Below are positions 17,001 through 26,046 of a stretch of 64,000 nt of DNA, one piece after another. The notes beneath the pieces are model-generated. The model made no database searches. It was not told the origin of the DNA and saw nothing but the letters and a program-made list of their open reading frames with translations. Both the position numbers and the translations under genes were made by a program. The stretch comes from an uncultured Poribacteria bacterium. GTDB lineage: Bacteria; Poribacteria; WGA-4E; WGA-3G. Every line of letters starts with the position of its first letter. Positions within the stretch are counted from its first letter, which is position 1. The stretch is taken from the NCBI GenBank assembly GCA_951828515.1, contig OX639992.1:2644217-2708216 (forward strand), given 5' to 3'.

Positions 17001-17840
17001 CCCGATGGAGAGTATCTCGCTTGTGGGAGGTATAACACGATCCGCCTGTGGAACACACAGACTGGTGAATACAAAAACATATCTGAAAGGCATACGGGTC
17101 ATATTCTCTCTCTTGCGTTTAGCCCTGATGGAACAACACTTGCCAGTGGCGCTGAAGATAATACGGTTCTGTTATGGGATGTGCAAACGCTGCTTGAGGA
17201 GCAGCCCAGTCTGGAAAGCGATCCAGTAGTGTCCGAAGATGTCAACAGCGACGGTATAGTGAACATCTTGGACTTGGTATCGGTATCCGTAAACTTCGGA
17301 AAGACAGGAGAAAACATCGCTGATGTTAACGGTGATGGGATTGTCAATATCGTTGACCTCGTCAAAGTCGCTGGTGCGATGGGTGCGGGTGCTGCAGCGC
17401 CTTCAGCATTGCCACAGACACTGGAGATACTCACCGCCGCTGACGTGCAACACTGGCTCACACAAGCACAACACTTCGGTCTAACTGATGCGACTTCTCA
17501 ACGCGGTATCCTCATGCTTCAGCAGCTCCTCGCCGCATTGATTCCCAAAGAAACGTCGCTACTGACGAACTACCCAAACCCGTTCAACCCTGAAACGTGG
17601 ATCCCCTATCAACTCGCAAAACCCACAAATGTTACGCTCACAATTTATGCCGTAGACGGCAGAGTGATTCGGACTTTGGCGTTAGGACATCAACCCGCGG
17701 GAATGTATCACAGCAAGAATCGCGCAGTGTATTGGGATGGCAGAAATAAGGTAGGGGAACCCGTGGCAAGTGGTCTGTATTTCTACACCCTCACAGCAGG
17801 CGAGTTCACTGCAACTCGGAAGATGCTGATTCGGAAATAG
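14025..17840 (+). CDS. Giant secreted WD40 / metzincin-like / dockerin / FlgD-like protein A
   Basis: 1271 residues from the ATG after AAAAAGGAG. Signal peptide about 1-27 (ends VATAQ). WD40 propeller about 30-320 with repeats such as VAFSPDGNTLASGS and IRLWNPNNG. A zincin region about 325-600 carries HELGHAWGLLHDF near 496, matching HExxHxxGxxH. A dockerin-like pair (DVNNDGIVNTSDL and DINEDGVVNTVDL, about 650-700) follows, then a second WD40 propeller (about 760-1060), a second dockerin-like pair (DVNSDGIVNILD, DVNGDGIVNIVD, about 1070-1125) and a FlgD-like C-terminus (YPNPFNPETWIPYQL). The Ca-binding pairs and C-terminus suggest export and surface attachment. Substrate is unknown. Its tandem paralogue is 69 nt downstream. 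Confidence 0.85.
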   Translation: MKKIQSIIFTLLLVSICLLPTRVATAQLKATLEGHTDNVWSVAFSPNGNMLASASWDQTVRLWNVNTGRLLHTLTEHTNEVLSVAFSPDGNTLASADWDGTIHLWNPRNGNLKRTLTGHAGGVTSVAFSPDGNTLASGSADQTVGLWNPNNGKLKRTLTGHTDIVDAVVFSPDGNTLASGSRDTTIRLWNPNNGRHKRTLTEHTAPVSTVAFNPDGNTLASGGRDGTIRLWNPNNGREKETLTGQTDGVNPVAFSPDGATLLIGGHGISIWDTQTVENKKPLAEGIGGALSVVFSPDGEMVASGSADNKVRLWEFNASDYEIPSITTNGMVRVIYFLPNDRPARPERVAALRQLIKDTQQFFADEMQSHGFGRKTFSVETDKDGEPVVYHIDGKFPEEHYYKEGTGHKVWEEVRDHFDDSDLQHIPFVAIDLSSRDIHGGKSGGEATINFYSQDEQRVIWQQAHFTEKEEVLGGFGVISVSGNLSEKLGLTAHELGHAWGLLHDFREGQEDTIMGGTRHRLSKCSAEWLSASRFFNTKPISPNIPGDIQLLSIRAYGSDTISLRFKVTDPDGLHHAQLLLPELYPDGVSIPQAMFDCKELKGKTSTFESALRTAELIDRATLQIMDVNGNITWATLPIQLGAVVSAQNALDVNNDGIVNTSDLTPVALRLGRRDKNPADINEDGVVNTVDLLLVAANLSSVSRQAAETFAAADVQKWLNDAKQLEVEDTILRKGIVFLEYLLTEIALTSKPTKAASSPSKAIFEGHTDFVSSVAFSPDGQTLASASWDRTIRLWDPHTAELKTLLIGHKNIVNGIVFSPDGQTLASASPDATLRLWDPGNGQHKTTLRAHTGFSYASYNAVVLSPDGQTLVTGGDYSDPSIRLWNLQDGENIRTLTGHTERIMSVAFSPNGTTLASGSWDNTIKLWNPNNGNLKSTLTEHTDAVMSIAFSPDGKMLASGSRDRTIRLWNPQTGKLKTTLTGYTDWMNPVAFSPDGEYLACGRYNTIRLWNTQTGEYKNISERHTGHILSLAFSPDGTTLASGAEDNTVLLWDVQTLLEEQPSLESDPVVSEDVNSDGIVNILDLVSVSVNFGKTGENIADVNGDGIVNIVDLVKVAGAMGAGAAAPSALPQTLEILTAADVQHWLTQAQHFGLTDATSQRGILMLQQLLAALIPKETSLLTNYPNPFNPETWIPYQLAKPTNVTLTIYAVDGRVIRTLALGHQPAGMYHSKNRAVYWDGRNKVGEPVASGLYFYTLTAGEFTATRKMLIRK

Positions 17841-17909
17841 TAGATACAGATTTTCTGGACGCAATATTGTGGACACTGTTATTAACTCTTGTAATAAGGA
17901 AACGATTCT

Positions 17910-20900
17910 ATGCAATTTAAACACTTATTTCTTACCATAACTTTCTTGTCAAATCTTTTACTCGCCGGTTTCGCACAGGAGCCGATTCTACTTGAACATG
18001 ACGGGGGTGTGCGAACGGTCGAATTCTCTCCAGTAGATGCCTCGCTTGTCGCGAGTGCCGGTGAGAGCAATACTATCAAACTCTGGAATTTACGGAATGA
18101 GACTGCCAGAACGCTGAAAGGTCATACGGATGTCATCAATTCTATTGCCTTCTCTCCGAATGGCAGATTACTCGCGAGTGTCAGCGACGACAGAACCATC
18201 AAACTCTGGAACGTCCGCAATCAACAAAACATAGCGACCCTTCGAGAGGGAACAGTGTTTCGCTCCGTTGCCTTTTCTCCAGATGGGAAGCTTCTTGCCA
18301 CAGCAGGCTGGATGCATGTAAAACTATGGGACGTAGGGCGTCGGGTAGTGGTAGCAACCCTTCTGCACGACCAGCAGGTGCAAACAGTAGCCTTCTCAGC
18401 AGATGGAGAGTTTCTCGCTGTTGGAGATGGTCAGGGGGACGCTCCCGGCACTGTAAAAGTCTGGAGTGTTCAGAATCAGCAGATTATCGCTACACTGGAG
18501 GACGATCTGGTGTTTGTCCGGTCTGTCACATTTTCGTCAGACGACCGATACTTAGCAAGTTCCCATTACAATGGCGAAGTCAAGGTGTGGGATGTCGCTG
18601 ATTGGGAACTTCTGCGCACAATTCCAAGGGCAGGGGACTATGATATTGCATTCTCTCCCGATGGGAAAATGATCGTTGGCACAGGTAACGGAAACGTAAA
18701 TCTCTGGTGGGTTGAAGACGGAACAAACGTTGCCCAACTGACAGGACCCGATGGTTGGCAGCATCCTGTTGATTTTTCGCATGATGGGACCTCTCTTGCT
18801 GTTGGTGCTGAAGATGGCTTTGTTCGTCTTTATAATATTGAAGATATCGAGAAAGATATCGAGAGTCGTTTGCAAGCGTTACAGCAACCAGGGATGGTGC
18901 GTCTCATCTACTTTTTGCCGAGTGACCGTCCTGCCCAGCCAGGCAGAATAACAGCACTCCGTCAATTGATTAAAGACACACAGGAGTTTTTCGCGGATCA
19001 GATGGAACACCACGGATTCGGCAGAAAAACCTTTCGTGTTGAAACTGATGAAGCGGGTGAGGTCTTGGTGCACCGTATTGTTAGCGAGTTCAAGGATCAA
19101 TATTATCATAAACAACCTTCTCCCGAAGACTGGAATAAAATCGTCTGGGATAAAATCCGTGAACAATTTGACACACCACAGCACGTCTATCTTGTTGCAA
19201 TAGATGTCAATCACCAACTTATTGAATGGTGTGGGGGAGGTGACCCCGTTTGGATAGATGGTGGACTGGAGATAATCATGCCTGCGTCGGGGCACTGCTT
19301 TAATGTTGGTCTTGTTGCTCACGAACTTGGACATAGTTTTGGATTAGCGCATGACTTTCGGGATGATGCCCACGTCATGTCTTATGGGGCACTCCGAAAC
19401 GAATTATCGTCTTGCGCCGCTGAGTGGTTGGATGTTAACCCCTTCTTCAACACCGACCAAGACCCTTTCAATATGCCTTTCCAAGTTGACAAAGACATAA
19501 CGGTTAAGATGCTACCGCCGATCGAAATTCCACCAAATGGGGTTCGTCTCCGTTTTGAGGTCAACGATTCAGATGGTTTGCATCAAGCACAATTATATAT
19601 CCCAACAACTGCTAAAGATCCTGTAGAAGGATCGGGTTTTAAATTACATAGTTGTAGGTCTTTAAGTGGCGAAGTCAGTACATTGGAAGTTATTACAACC
19701 GAGTTACCAAAAGAAGATGCCTTCGCGCGACTCCGAGTTATGGATGTAAAAGGAAACTTCAAATGGTGGGATCACTATTTTCCGATTCAAGCGACTGACA
19801 TCTTACTAAAGTCTGCCAACCGTGTCGGAGCGGTTGATACAGCAGGGGGGACATCAGAGGCCTTGCAGAAGGTTTCTGGAGATGATCAACGCGGGAATCC
19901 AAACAAGCGTCTTGCACATCCACTTGTGGTGACAGTCCGAGATGCTGACAACGAACCCGTTGCAGGGGTTCAGGTGACATTCCGGATAACTGTGGGTGAA
20001 GGAAGCCTTTCTGTCGCAAATCCTTGGACGGATTCTAATGGACATGCTCAAACTTTTCTAACTCTCGATGATTCCTTGGTGAATCATGTTGAGGCAAGTG
20101 TCTCTGGGATTTCAGATAAGGTGATTTTCGTTACTGGTTCGCAATCTCCAGAAGCATCTCTCGAAAAGATTACTGGACCTTGGCTCTGGATGATTGCCCC
20201 AACAACACCCGGGCAAGGCGGCGCAAATTCTACGAATGTGGATTCACTCGCCGAAGCCACCAATGGGGCTGTCACTGAGGTAGATATCGCTACAAAGGGC
20301 GCAGTTGAAGGCGATTCGGTCGGGAACTTGGTATGGACACTCGGTGAAATCTCTCCTACTGGGGGGAACAATGTTACAGATCTTATCAATAAGATAGGGT
20401 TAGGCAGAGGTGATGTCGATGACCATTCATCTTATGCACTCATCACACTTGAATCCGCCACGACGCAGTCTGATGTTACAATGGCTGCTGGCAGTGATGA
20501 TGCCATCAAGATCTGGCTCAACGGTGAAGTCGTCCATAACAATCCTGTCGACCGAGAGGCAGTTGATTTTCAGGATACGTTTAGCGTCGACCTGAACAAA
20601 GGCGATAACCTATTGCTTGTGAAAGTTAGTGAGCGTGCAGGGGGTTGGAGCATGTTCGTCGGTATTGATGCCGACGTTAACGCCGCCTATAAACGGCCAC
20701 CCGATCCAATAGCGTCTGAAGATGTCAATGGCGATGGTATCGTAAACATCTTGGATCTGGTATCCGTATCCGCAAACTTTGGAAAGACAGGAGAAAATAT
20801 CGCTGATGTCAATGGCGATGGCATGGTCAATATCGTAGATCTCGTGAAAGTCGCTGGCGCAATGGGTGCGGGTGCTGCAGCGCCTTCAGCATTGCCACAG

Positions 20901-21323
20901 ACACTGGAGATACTCACCGCCGCTGACGTGCAACACTGGCTCACACAAGCACAGCACTTAGACTTAACAGATGCAACATCGCAACGCGGTATCCTCATGC
21001 TGCAGCAGCTTCTCACCGCACTCGTTCCAAAAGAAACGTCGCTACTGCCCAATTATCCCAACCCGTTCAACCCGGAAACGTGGATTCCCTATCAGTTGTC
21101 TGAAACCGCAGAGGTGACGCTGCACATCTATGCCGTAGACGGCAGATTGGTTCGGAGATTGATGTTAGGACATCAGCCTGCGGGAATGTATCAAACCAAG
21201 AACCGTGCAGCCTATTGGGATGGGAAAAATGAGGTAGGAGAGCCCGTGGCGAGTGGAGTCTATTTCTATACACTCACAACAGGTGAGTTCACTGCAACAC
21301 GACGGATGTTAATTCTAAAGTGA
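17910..21323 (+). CDS. Giant secreted WD40 / metzincin-like / Ig-like / dockerin / FlgD-like protein B
   Basis: 1137 residues. Signal peptide about 1-22; WD40 propeller about 25-320; zincin region with HELGHSFGLAHDF near 472 (HExxHxxGxxH); a Big-1-like Ig domain about 665-745 (VTVRDADNEPVAGVQVTF); a beta-sandwich of unknown type about 750-925; a dockerin-like pair (DVNGDGIVNILD, DVNGDGMVNIVD); and a FlgD-like C-terminus. Compared with protein A it lacks the second propeller and has the Ig-like part instead. The dockerin-to-FlgD linker DNA is nearly identical in A and B. AAGGA precedes the ATG. A secreted protease or adhesin is likely; the target is unknown. Confidence 0.85.
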   Translation: MQFKHLFLTITFLSNLLLAGFAQEPILLEHDGGVRTVEFSPVDASLVASAGESNTIKLWNLRNETARTLKGHTDVINSIAFSPNGRLLASVSDDRTIKLWNVRNQQNIATLREGTVFRSVAFSPDGKLLATAGWMHVKLWDVGRRVVVATLLHDQQVQTVAFSADGEFLAVGDGQGDAPGTVKVWSVQNQQIIATLEDDLVFVRSVTFSSDDRYLASSHYNGEVKVWDVADWELLRTIPRAGDYDIAFSPDGKMIVGTGNGNVNLWWVEDGTNVAQLTGPDGWQHPVDFSHDGTSLAVGAEDGFVRLYNIEDIEKDIESRLQALQQPGMVRLIYFLPSDRPAQPGRITALRQLIKDTQEFFADQMEHHGFGRKTFRVETDEAGEVLVHRIVSEFKDQYYHKQPSPEDWNKIVWDKIREQFDTPQHVYLVAIDVNHQLIEWCGGGDPVWIDGGLEIIMPASGHCFNVGLVAHELGHSFGLAHDFRDDAHVMSYGALRNELSSCAAEWLDVNPFFNTDQDPFNMPFQVDKDITVKMLPPIEIPPNGVRLRFEVNDSDGLHQAQLYIPTTAKDPVEGSGFKLHSCRSLSGEVSTLEVITTELPKEDAFARLRVMDVKGNFKWWDHYFPIQATDILLKSANRVGAVDTAGGTSEALQKVSGDDQRGNPNKRLAHPLVVTVRDADNEPVAGVQVTFRITVGEGSLSVANPWTDSNGHAQTFLTLDDSLVNHVEASVSGISDKVIFVTGSQSPEASLEKITGPWLWMIAPTTPGQGGANSTNVDSLAEATNGAVTEVDIATKGAVEGDSVGNLVWTLGEISPTGGNNVTDLINKIGLGRGDVDDHSSYALITLESATTQSDVTMAAGSDDAIKIWLNGEVVHNNPVDREAVDFQDTFSVDLNKGDNLLLVKVSERAGGWSMFVGIDADVNAAYKRPPDPIASEDVNGDGIVNILDLVSVSANFGKTGENIADVNGDGMVNIVDLVKVAGAMGAGAAAPSALPQTLEILTAADVQHWLTQAQHLDLTDATSQRGILMLQQLLTALVPKETSLLPNYPNPFNPETWIPYQLSETAEVTLHIYAVDGRLVRRLMLGHQPAGMYQTKNRAAYWDGKNEVGEPVASGVYFYTLTTGEFTATRRMLILK

Positions 21324-21359
21324 TCTTCTTCTGAGTGAGTTTGCCGAACTCTTTCCTAT

Positions 21360-21386
21360 AGGGGCTGGTAAAATACCCCAGCCCCT
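21360..21386 (+). terminator. Hairpin after the WD40 pair
   Basis: AGGGGCTGG and CCAGCCCCT form a 9-bp GC-rich stem with a 9-nt loop, 37 nt after the stop codon. There is no clear T-run, so factor-independent termination is uncertain. Confidence 0.45.
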
Positions 21387-21422
21387 TAGTAGACCTTCAA
21401 GTTTGACTTTGAGGCAAGGTTC

Positions 21423-21483
21423 GTAGTAGTGCGATTCATCGCACGTCTATAGGTCAAGAACGGGCAATGAATTGCCCTACTAC
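21423..21483. repeat. REP-like double palindrome
   Basis: Outer arms GTAGTAG and CTACTAC enclose two hairpins, TGCGATTCATCGCA and GGGCAATGAATTGCCC. A related GTAGTAGCGCAATTTATTGC lies inside the MITE at 1794. Such elements sit between genes; the convergent genes ending at 21323 and 21584 flank this one. Confidence 0.55.
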
Positions 21484-21583
21484 AAACGAAAGAAGCAACT
21501 CATAAACTCAACTTTGAAGGACTATTAGTTGTATTGTCAGCGGGTAGATTTTTGTATTCGTTGTTTTCCGTCTGCTGAAGGCA

Positions 21584-23554
21584 TTACCAGCTCAGATAGA
21601 CGACACGGAAATCGAAGATAAGTCCCAAAATGCTAATAATAGAAGCAACGATTACGTCTCCAATAACCAAGCCGATAAAAAAGGGGATAGAGCGTCTATA
21701 CAACCGAACACCACCCGTTGAGAGAAGAATCCGTTTCACAATCCAGCTGATTAAGAGTGGAAACCAGAGTCCAGTAAAGGTCCACCAACTTGAAACGACG
21801 TAACCGACGGGGTGTAGGGGCCACTGAACGAATCGCCATCGCAAGAGCAAAAGGCTGACGGCGAAAGCAAATCCACCGGTGGTATAGAGCATGCCGCTGA
21901 CGCTCGTTTCCGTCGGATTGTAGAGCCATCCCGCGAGCCTGTTGAAAGCAGCGCGGGCATACCACGAGCGTGCTTGTTCTAAGCCGACTTGGTAGGAGAG
22001 GTGTAGATGTCCCCAAGCCGCGGAGAGTGCGCCTACAAAAATGGCGATCGCTAATACCCACAGCAGTTGCGTCGGGTTGAAACGGGTTTGATGTGCCAGT
22101 TTTAATCCCTCCAATTGGTGCGGCATCGGGTGCGCGCGATAGGAGAGGTGGTTCAGCCAAAAAAAGAGCGACATCACCGAGAGGTTCCGGTTCCCGATGC
22201 GCCGTGTGCCGAACGCATCGGTCAAAAGTAAGTCTGGACCGGCGTTGTAGAGATCGTGCGCGGGTGGACCGAGTTCGGCGCGAATGCGGGTGATCGTTAT
22301 GGACATCGCGAAATAGAGCGCGAAAAATAGACCCGCAAACCAGAGCGACATCCCTGCCTTGAGACAGAACGCCATAATCAAAATAAATCCGACAAGCACC
22401 CCGATTCCCGCTGTTCTGTAGCGTAACGCCTCACCTTCATCATGTAGAGGGTTTTTGCTTGGGTGTTTCCGCAGGGTTACCCCACCCCTACTGAAAATCG
22501 TCTGCAACACGACCTTGACGTGCGCGCGTCCCATCCATAATGTCCAGAGGAACAGTGCTATCCATACACCTCGGATTTGCGCCATTTCCCTCGGAAATCC
22601 GATAGCCCCTCGCCAACCGAACATCTCACCAACAATCCGTTGGAAGTGCCAAAACAGGTGAAAGAACCAGCAGGAGAACCCTAAATCCAACGGAATCAGG
22701 AAACCTACGCCAATCGCAAACGGGAAGAAACTGATACGGAAACCCGGATTGTTCATCGCGCTCCACGGCTTATCGGGGAGTCGGAATCCACGATACAGCG
22801 GAATTGTGGGGAAAACAGGATCGATTTGGTGTAAACTATAGAGTAGGTTCAGGACAGCAGCGATGCATAAGCCGACAACCATCATCCGTTTATTAAAAAA
22901 TAGATGAGATGTCGTTCGCACGGAATTTCCTACGTTTGAAGCTGCGCGTGTGATTTCGTAAGGGAGTTGTGCGATCGGATAGGTGAGTCGTTCATGTTCC
23001 TGCCACTGCTTGCGTAAAAGCACGTTGAGACAGAGCATTGTCACCCCGATGACGAGGCAGAAGCCCACCCATATCAGTGTCGGCAGCAGCCATGCCTGCA
23101 TGTTTGTCTGAAGATAGAATGTGGATTCGCCTTTGTAGAAGCCTTGCAGTACCTCCTGTTTTCCGACGACAAGCCATTCGGGGAGATGTTGATGGAAAAG
23201 TTGTGCCCATTCGTTTTCGGTTGTTGCGTACCAAAAACCGTTACCCATCAACGGCACCAAGACTTGTAGCATATCGCGACCTGCGAAAACGGAGGCTTGG
23301 CACAGCATCGCATAGATGGTTAACAATTCGCTCTGTGTAAACGCCAGTGTGGGGCGTAAACGGCGCAGGACCGCGCTGAATCCGATCAGGACGAGCAACG
23401 TGAATAGAACATTAAACAGTAATGCCAAACTCGTAGGTCGGTTGGAATCCCAGATATAACTCAGATGTAGAACCCAGTAACTATTAAAGGGGATGAGTAG
23501 GATACCGATCAGCGTTGCGCGTAGCGTAATAGGACTTTTTGATGGGTGTCTCAT
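21584..23554 (-). CDS. Large polytopic membrane protein, DUF6785/DUF6784-like
   Basis: 656 residues with roughly 12 hydrophobic membrane segments, no signal for a nucleotide-binding domain and no known catalytic motif. The overall pattern (N-terminal TLRATLIG..LIPFNSYW, LRPTLAFTQSELLTIYAM, a long helix-rich middle and a C-terminal YVVSSWWTFTGLWFPLLISW) resembles the DUF6785/DUF6784 family common in planctomycete-like and poribacterial genomes; transport substrate unknown. A stretch near residues 362-378 (KHPSKNP) is translated repeat DNA. No good ribosome-binding site is seen at the chosen ATG, so the N-terminus may differ. Confidence 0.65.
   Translation of the reverse strand: MRHPSKSPITLRATLIGILLIPFNSYWVLHLSYIWDSNRPTSLALLFNVLFTLLVLIGFSAVLRRLRPTLAFTQSELLTIYAMLCQASVFAGRDMLQVLVPLMGNGFWYATTENEWAQLFHQHLPEWLVVGKQEVLQGFYKGESTFYLQTNMQAWLLPTLIWVGFCLVIGVTMLCLNVLLRKQWQEHERLTYPIAQLPYEITRAASNVGNSVRTTSHLFFNKRMMVVGLCIAAVLNLLYSLHQIDPVFPTIPLYRGFRLPDKPWSAMNNPGFRISFFPFAIGVGFLIPLDLGFSCWFFHLFWHFQRIVGEMFGWRGAIGFPREMAQIRGVWIALFLWTLWMGRAHVKVVLQTIFSRGGVTLRKHPSKNPLHDEGEALRYRTAGIGVLVGFILIMAFCLKAGMSLWFAGLFFALYFAMSITITRIRAELGPPAHDLYNAGPDLLLTDAFGTRRIGNRNLSVMSLFFWLNHLSYRAHPMPHQLEGLKLAHQTRFNPTQLLWVLAIAIFVGALSAAWGHLHLSYQVGLEQARSWYARAAFNRLAGWLYNPTETSVSGMLYTTGGFAFAVSLLLLRWRFVQWPLHPVGYVVSSWWTFTGLWFPLLISWIVKRILLSTGGVRLYRRSIPFFIGLVIGDVIVASIISILGLIFDFRVVYLSW
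22449..22469 (-). repeat. Repeat segment inside a coding region
   Basis: GGTTTTTGCTTGGGTGTTTC matches the internal segment of the dispersed repeat found at 1220, 12250 and 55488. Here it is read in frame as KHPSKNP within a cytoplasmic loop of the membrane protein. Confidence 0.7.
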
Positions 23555-23566
23555 GTTTTTTTGGCT

Positions 23567-23594
23567 ATCAGCAATCAGTTATCAGCAATCAGTT
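23567..23594. repeat. Tandem ATCAGCAATCAGTT
   Basis: Two exact 14-bp copies side by side. The same TCAG(C/T)(A/G)(A/G)TCAG-type string recurs near 1290, 23680, 45025, 57385, 57485 and 63752, a second short-repeat family that often accompanies the SD-carrying repeat. Confidence 0.6.
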
Positions 23595-23721
23595 AAAAGG
23601 GGCTTTGTTAATGGCTGTCGGAAACCATCGGGAACCATCAGCTATCAGGCATAAGAGGTTTCTTGCCGACGGCTGACCGCTGATTGCTAATTCTTTGGCT
23701 GATGGGAGGAGATCGCAAGAA

Positions 23722-23943
23722 ATGGTAATGATGGTGGTATTCGCTTTTGTTGTTGTAGTTATGGTATGTGGTGGTCTGTTGCTCGCACGGCTGGCAACGA
23801 TTGCCAAATCGAAAAAATCGTGGATATGGGGATTTCTCATTCTCATAGTGCTTATCTGCGTGCCACTTTTTCTGTTAGGTCTCTGTGTCTGGTTTCTTTT
23901 CGTCGGTGAAATGTCATCGGTACGTTTTAATCCGTTCGGTTAA
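23722..23943 (+). CDS. Small two-helix membrane protein, unknown
   Basis: 73 residues. I use the ATG at 23722 because GGGAGGAGA lies 8-9 nt before it; an in-frame TTG at 23695 is less likely. Two long hydrophobic helices are visible (about 2-24 and 34-60) separated by a short basic loop (KSKKS). I do not recognise a family. It sits alone between a repeat region and the convergent M50-like gene. Confidence 0.5.
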   Translation: MVMMVVFAFVVVVMVCGGLLLARLATIAKSKKSWIWGFLILIVLICVPLFLLGLCVWFLFVGEMSSVRFNPFG

Positions 23944-23985
23944 TATGGGTTCCTAAACCGACGTACATATCGGCCATCCGGGTCC

Positions 23986-24693
23986 CTATAAATTAGAGAT
24001 TTCCTCGGGATTTTCTTCAGTCGGTGTTTGTTGGGCAGTTGAGGTCTTGCCGGAGAGGTAGAGAAACCATAGAGTGAGTCCAATTGCAATGAGAATCCAC
24101 AGGATACCCCAAATCTCAGTCGGAATGCCTGTTACCTCCGAGAGCATTCGGGCATCCGAACGGAGGTTGGACCTGTCCAAGACATCGCTTTTAATGTCAA
24201 GAATCGCGTAGAGACAACTCGTCACGCCGATAATACGGAGAACCCAGTCGTTGATTGCCTCTGGGAGGTAGAAACCGATGGCGACCAGCGCAACGCCAAA
24301 GCCGATGCCGAACAGATACGTAAATGTACTCTCGCCGTAGCCGATGGAGATAGCCACCATGCCGATGCCGATAAGAATACTAATCGCTTTATCGAAGTGA
24401 GTTCTCGCCGCCAAGAGTAGGATGAGTCCACCCCAGAGCAGACTGCCAAGATAACCCGCGGTCAACGTCAAAAATCGGGAGCCGCCTTGTGTCAGTGCGT
24501 GCCCTCCCTGATGTGGGTTAATCTGAATCTCTACAATCTGACCTCCAGTTGCGATCGCCGCAAGCCCGTGGCTCACCTCATGCATAAAGACGACAAAGAT
24601 TTTGAGAGGATACACAAACGGCGTATTCCACAAAAAACCGATGCCGATGAAAATCAGGAGCAGCGCAATGTATCGTTTAAAAATTGACAGCAT
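23986..24693 (-). CDS. M50-like integral membrane metalloprotease family protein
   Basis: 235 residues with about 6 membrane segments. HEVSHG at about 39-44 fits the HExxH zinc motif inside the first helices, followed by ATGGQIVEIQINPHQGGHAL, typical of the M50 (site-2-protease-like) group in which many members are not proven proteases. A second conserved Asp motif is not evident, so activity is uncertain. The C-terminal 20 residues are polar. The start codon directly follows a dispersed repeat end. An intramembrane protease would be a candidate for releasing the tethered sigma factors, but nothing here links them. Confidence 0.65.
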   Translation of the reverse strand: MLSIFKRYIALLLIFIGIGFLWNTPFVYPLKIFVVFMHEVSHGLAAIATGGQIVEIQINPHQGGHALTQGGSRFLTLTAGYLGSLLWGGLILLLAARTHFDKAISILIGIGMVAISIGYGESTFTYLFGIGFGVALVAIGFYLPEAINDWVLRIIGVTSCLYAILDIKSDVLDRSNLRSDARMLSEVTGIPTEIWGILWILIAIGLTLWFLYLSGKTSTAQQTPTEENPEEISNL

Positions 24694-24716
24694 ATTTTAA
24701 TTTTACCTTGCCGTTA
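24694..24716 (-). repeat. SD-carrying repeat end before the M50-like gene
   Basis: Minus strand GGCAAGGTAAAATTAAAAT ends at the start codon. AAGG is about 12 nt from the ATG. This copy has GGC in place of CGC. TCCATTTCATTACGGAC, another family segment, lies near 24762. Confidence 0.7.
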
Positions 24717-24960
24717 AAGGACGGGAAATTGAACTTTGGTGCCCTTTTCACATATCCGTCCTCCATTTCATTACGGACTATCCATCCGACAACATACTCA
24801 AAAACCTGCCTGTAATGGAGGCAGGGCAGAAACCTTATGGTTAAAAATCCTTTAAATTGCTTGCTTTTTGCGATGAAATTTGATACAGTATACCATAAGA
24901 TACCCAAAATATACAATTCTAAAAGTAAGGCGCACGCTTCCCAAGCGCGCCTATAAAAAA

Positions 24961-26046
24961 ATGAATACGTTCGGTCACCTTTTTCGGATTACGACCTGGG
25001 GCGAATCGCACGGCGGGGCTGTCGGCGTTGTAGTTGACGGTTGTCCACCGCAGATCGCCCTGGATATATCCACAATACAGTTTGAGCTGGATCGGCGGAG
25101 ACCGGGTCAGAGTCATCTCACGACCCCGCGTCAGGAGAGCGATGTCGTTGAAATACTTTCTGGGGTTTTTGAGGGTAAGACGCTCGGAACGCCTATCTCC
25201 ATGCTGGTGTGGAATAAGGACGCACGTCCCGCAGCCTATGAACACCTTAAGCAACTCTATCGTCCCTCACACGCCGATTTTACATATCAAGAGAAGTACG
25301 GTATCCGAAACTGGCAAGGCGGCGGTAGAGCGAGTGCACGGGAAACCATCGGACGTGTCGCGGCGGGGGCGATTGCGAAGCAGGTCTTGCGTGAAATGTC
25401 TGGAACTGAAACGCTCGCTTATGTCAAACAGATTCATACGCTGGAAGCCGAGGTGGATGCAGACACGGTGACGCTTGAAGATATAGAAGCGAGTCCTGTC
25501 CGGTGTCCTGACCCTATTGTTGCTCCGAAAATGGCGGAACGCATTGATCAGGCGCGGCGTGACCTTGATTCTCTCGGGGGTGTCATCGAATCGGTTGCGC
25601 GTAATGTACCTGTAGGTCTCGGCGAACCGGTATTTGACAAGCTCAAGGCGGATTTGGCGAAAGCAATGATGTCTCTCCCCGCAACGATGGGTTTCCAGAT
25701 CGGCTCCGGCTTTGGGGGTGTGACGATGACCGGATCTGAACATAACGATCCTTTTTATCTCGAAAAGGGCGACCAGACAGAGCGCATTCGGACACGTACG
25801 AATAATTCCGGCGGCACACAAGGTGGTATTTCAAACGGCGAAAATATTCTGTTCCAAATCGCTTTCAAGCCGACAGCGACAATCGGTAAACCGCAACAGA
25901 CTGTTGATATGCAGGGGAATGAGGTGACGTTAGAAGCAAGCGGACGACACGATCCCTGTGTTTTAGTGCGAGCCCCCGCTATTGTCGAAGCGATGGCAGC
26001 ACTCGTCCTCACGGATCATCTACTCCGCCAGCGCGCAAAATTCTGA
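24961..26046 (+). CDS. aroC: Chorismate synthase
   Basis: 361 residues, normal for the family. It converts EPSP to chorismate with reduced FMN, the last shared step of aromatic amino-acid synthesis. Signatures: [23 protein letters not shown] at the N-terminus (first conserved His in GESHG), [25 protein letters not shown] near 125 and GRHDPC near 333. The start is MNTFGHL at 24961; a longer frame to 24880 has no family match. Its TGA overlaps the next ATG (TGATG), so the downstream gene is probably translationally coupled. Confidence 0.95.
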   Translation: MNTFGHLFRITTWGESHGGAVGVVVDGCPPQIALDISTIQFELDRRRPGQSHLTTPRQESDVVEILSGVFEGKTLGTPISMLVWNKDARPAAYEHLKQLYRPSHADFTYQEKYGIRNWQGGGRASARETIGRVAAGAIAKQVLREMSGTETLAYVKQIHTLEAEVDADTVTLEDIEASPVRCPDPIVAPKMAERIDQARRDLDSLGGVIESVARNVPVGLGEPVFDKLKADLAKAMMSLPATMGFQIGSGFGGVTMTGSEHNDPFYLEKGDQTERIRTRTNNSGGTQGGISNGENILFQIAFKPTATIGKPQQTVDMQGNEVTLEASGRHDPCVLVRAPAIVEAMAALVLTDHLLRQRAKF

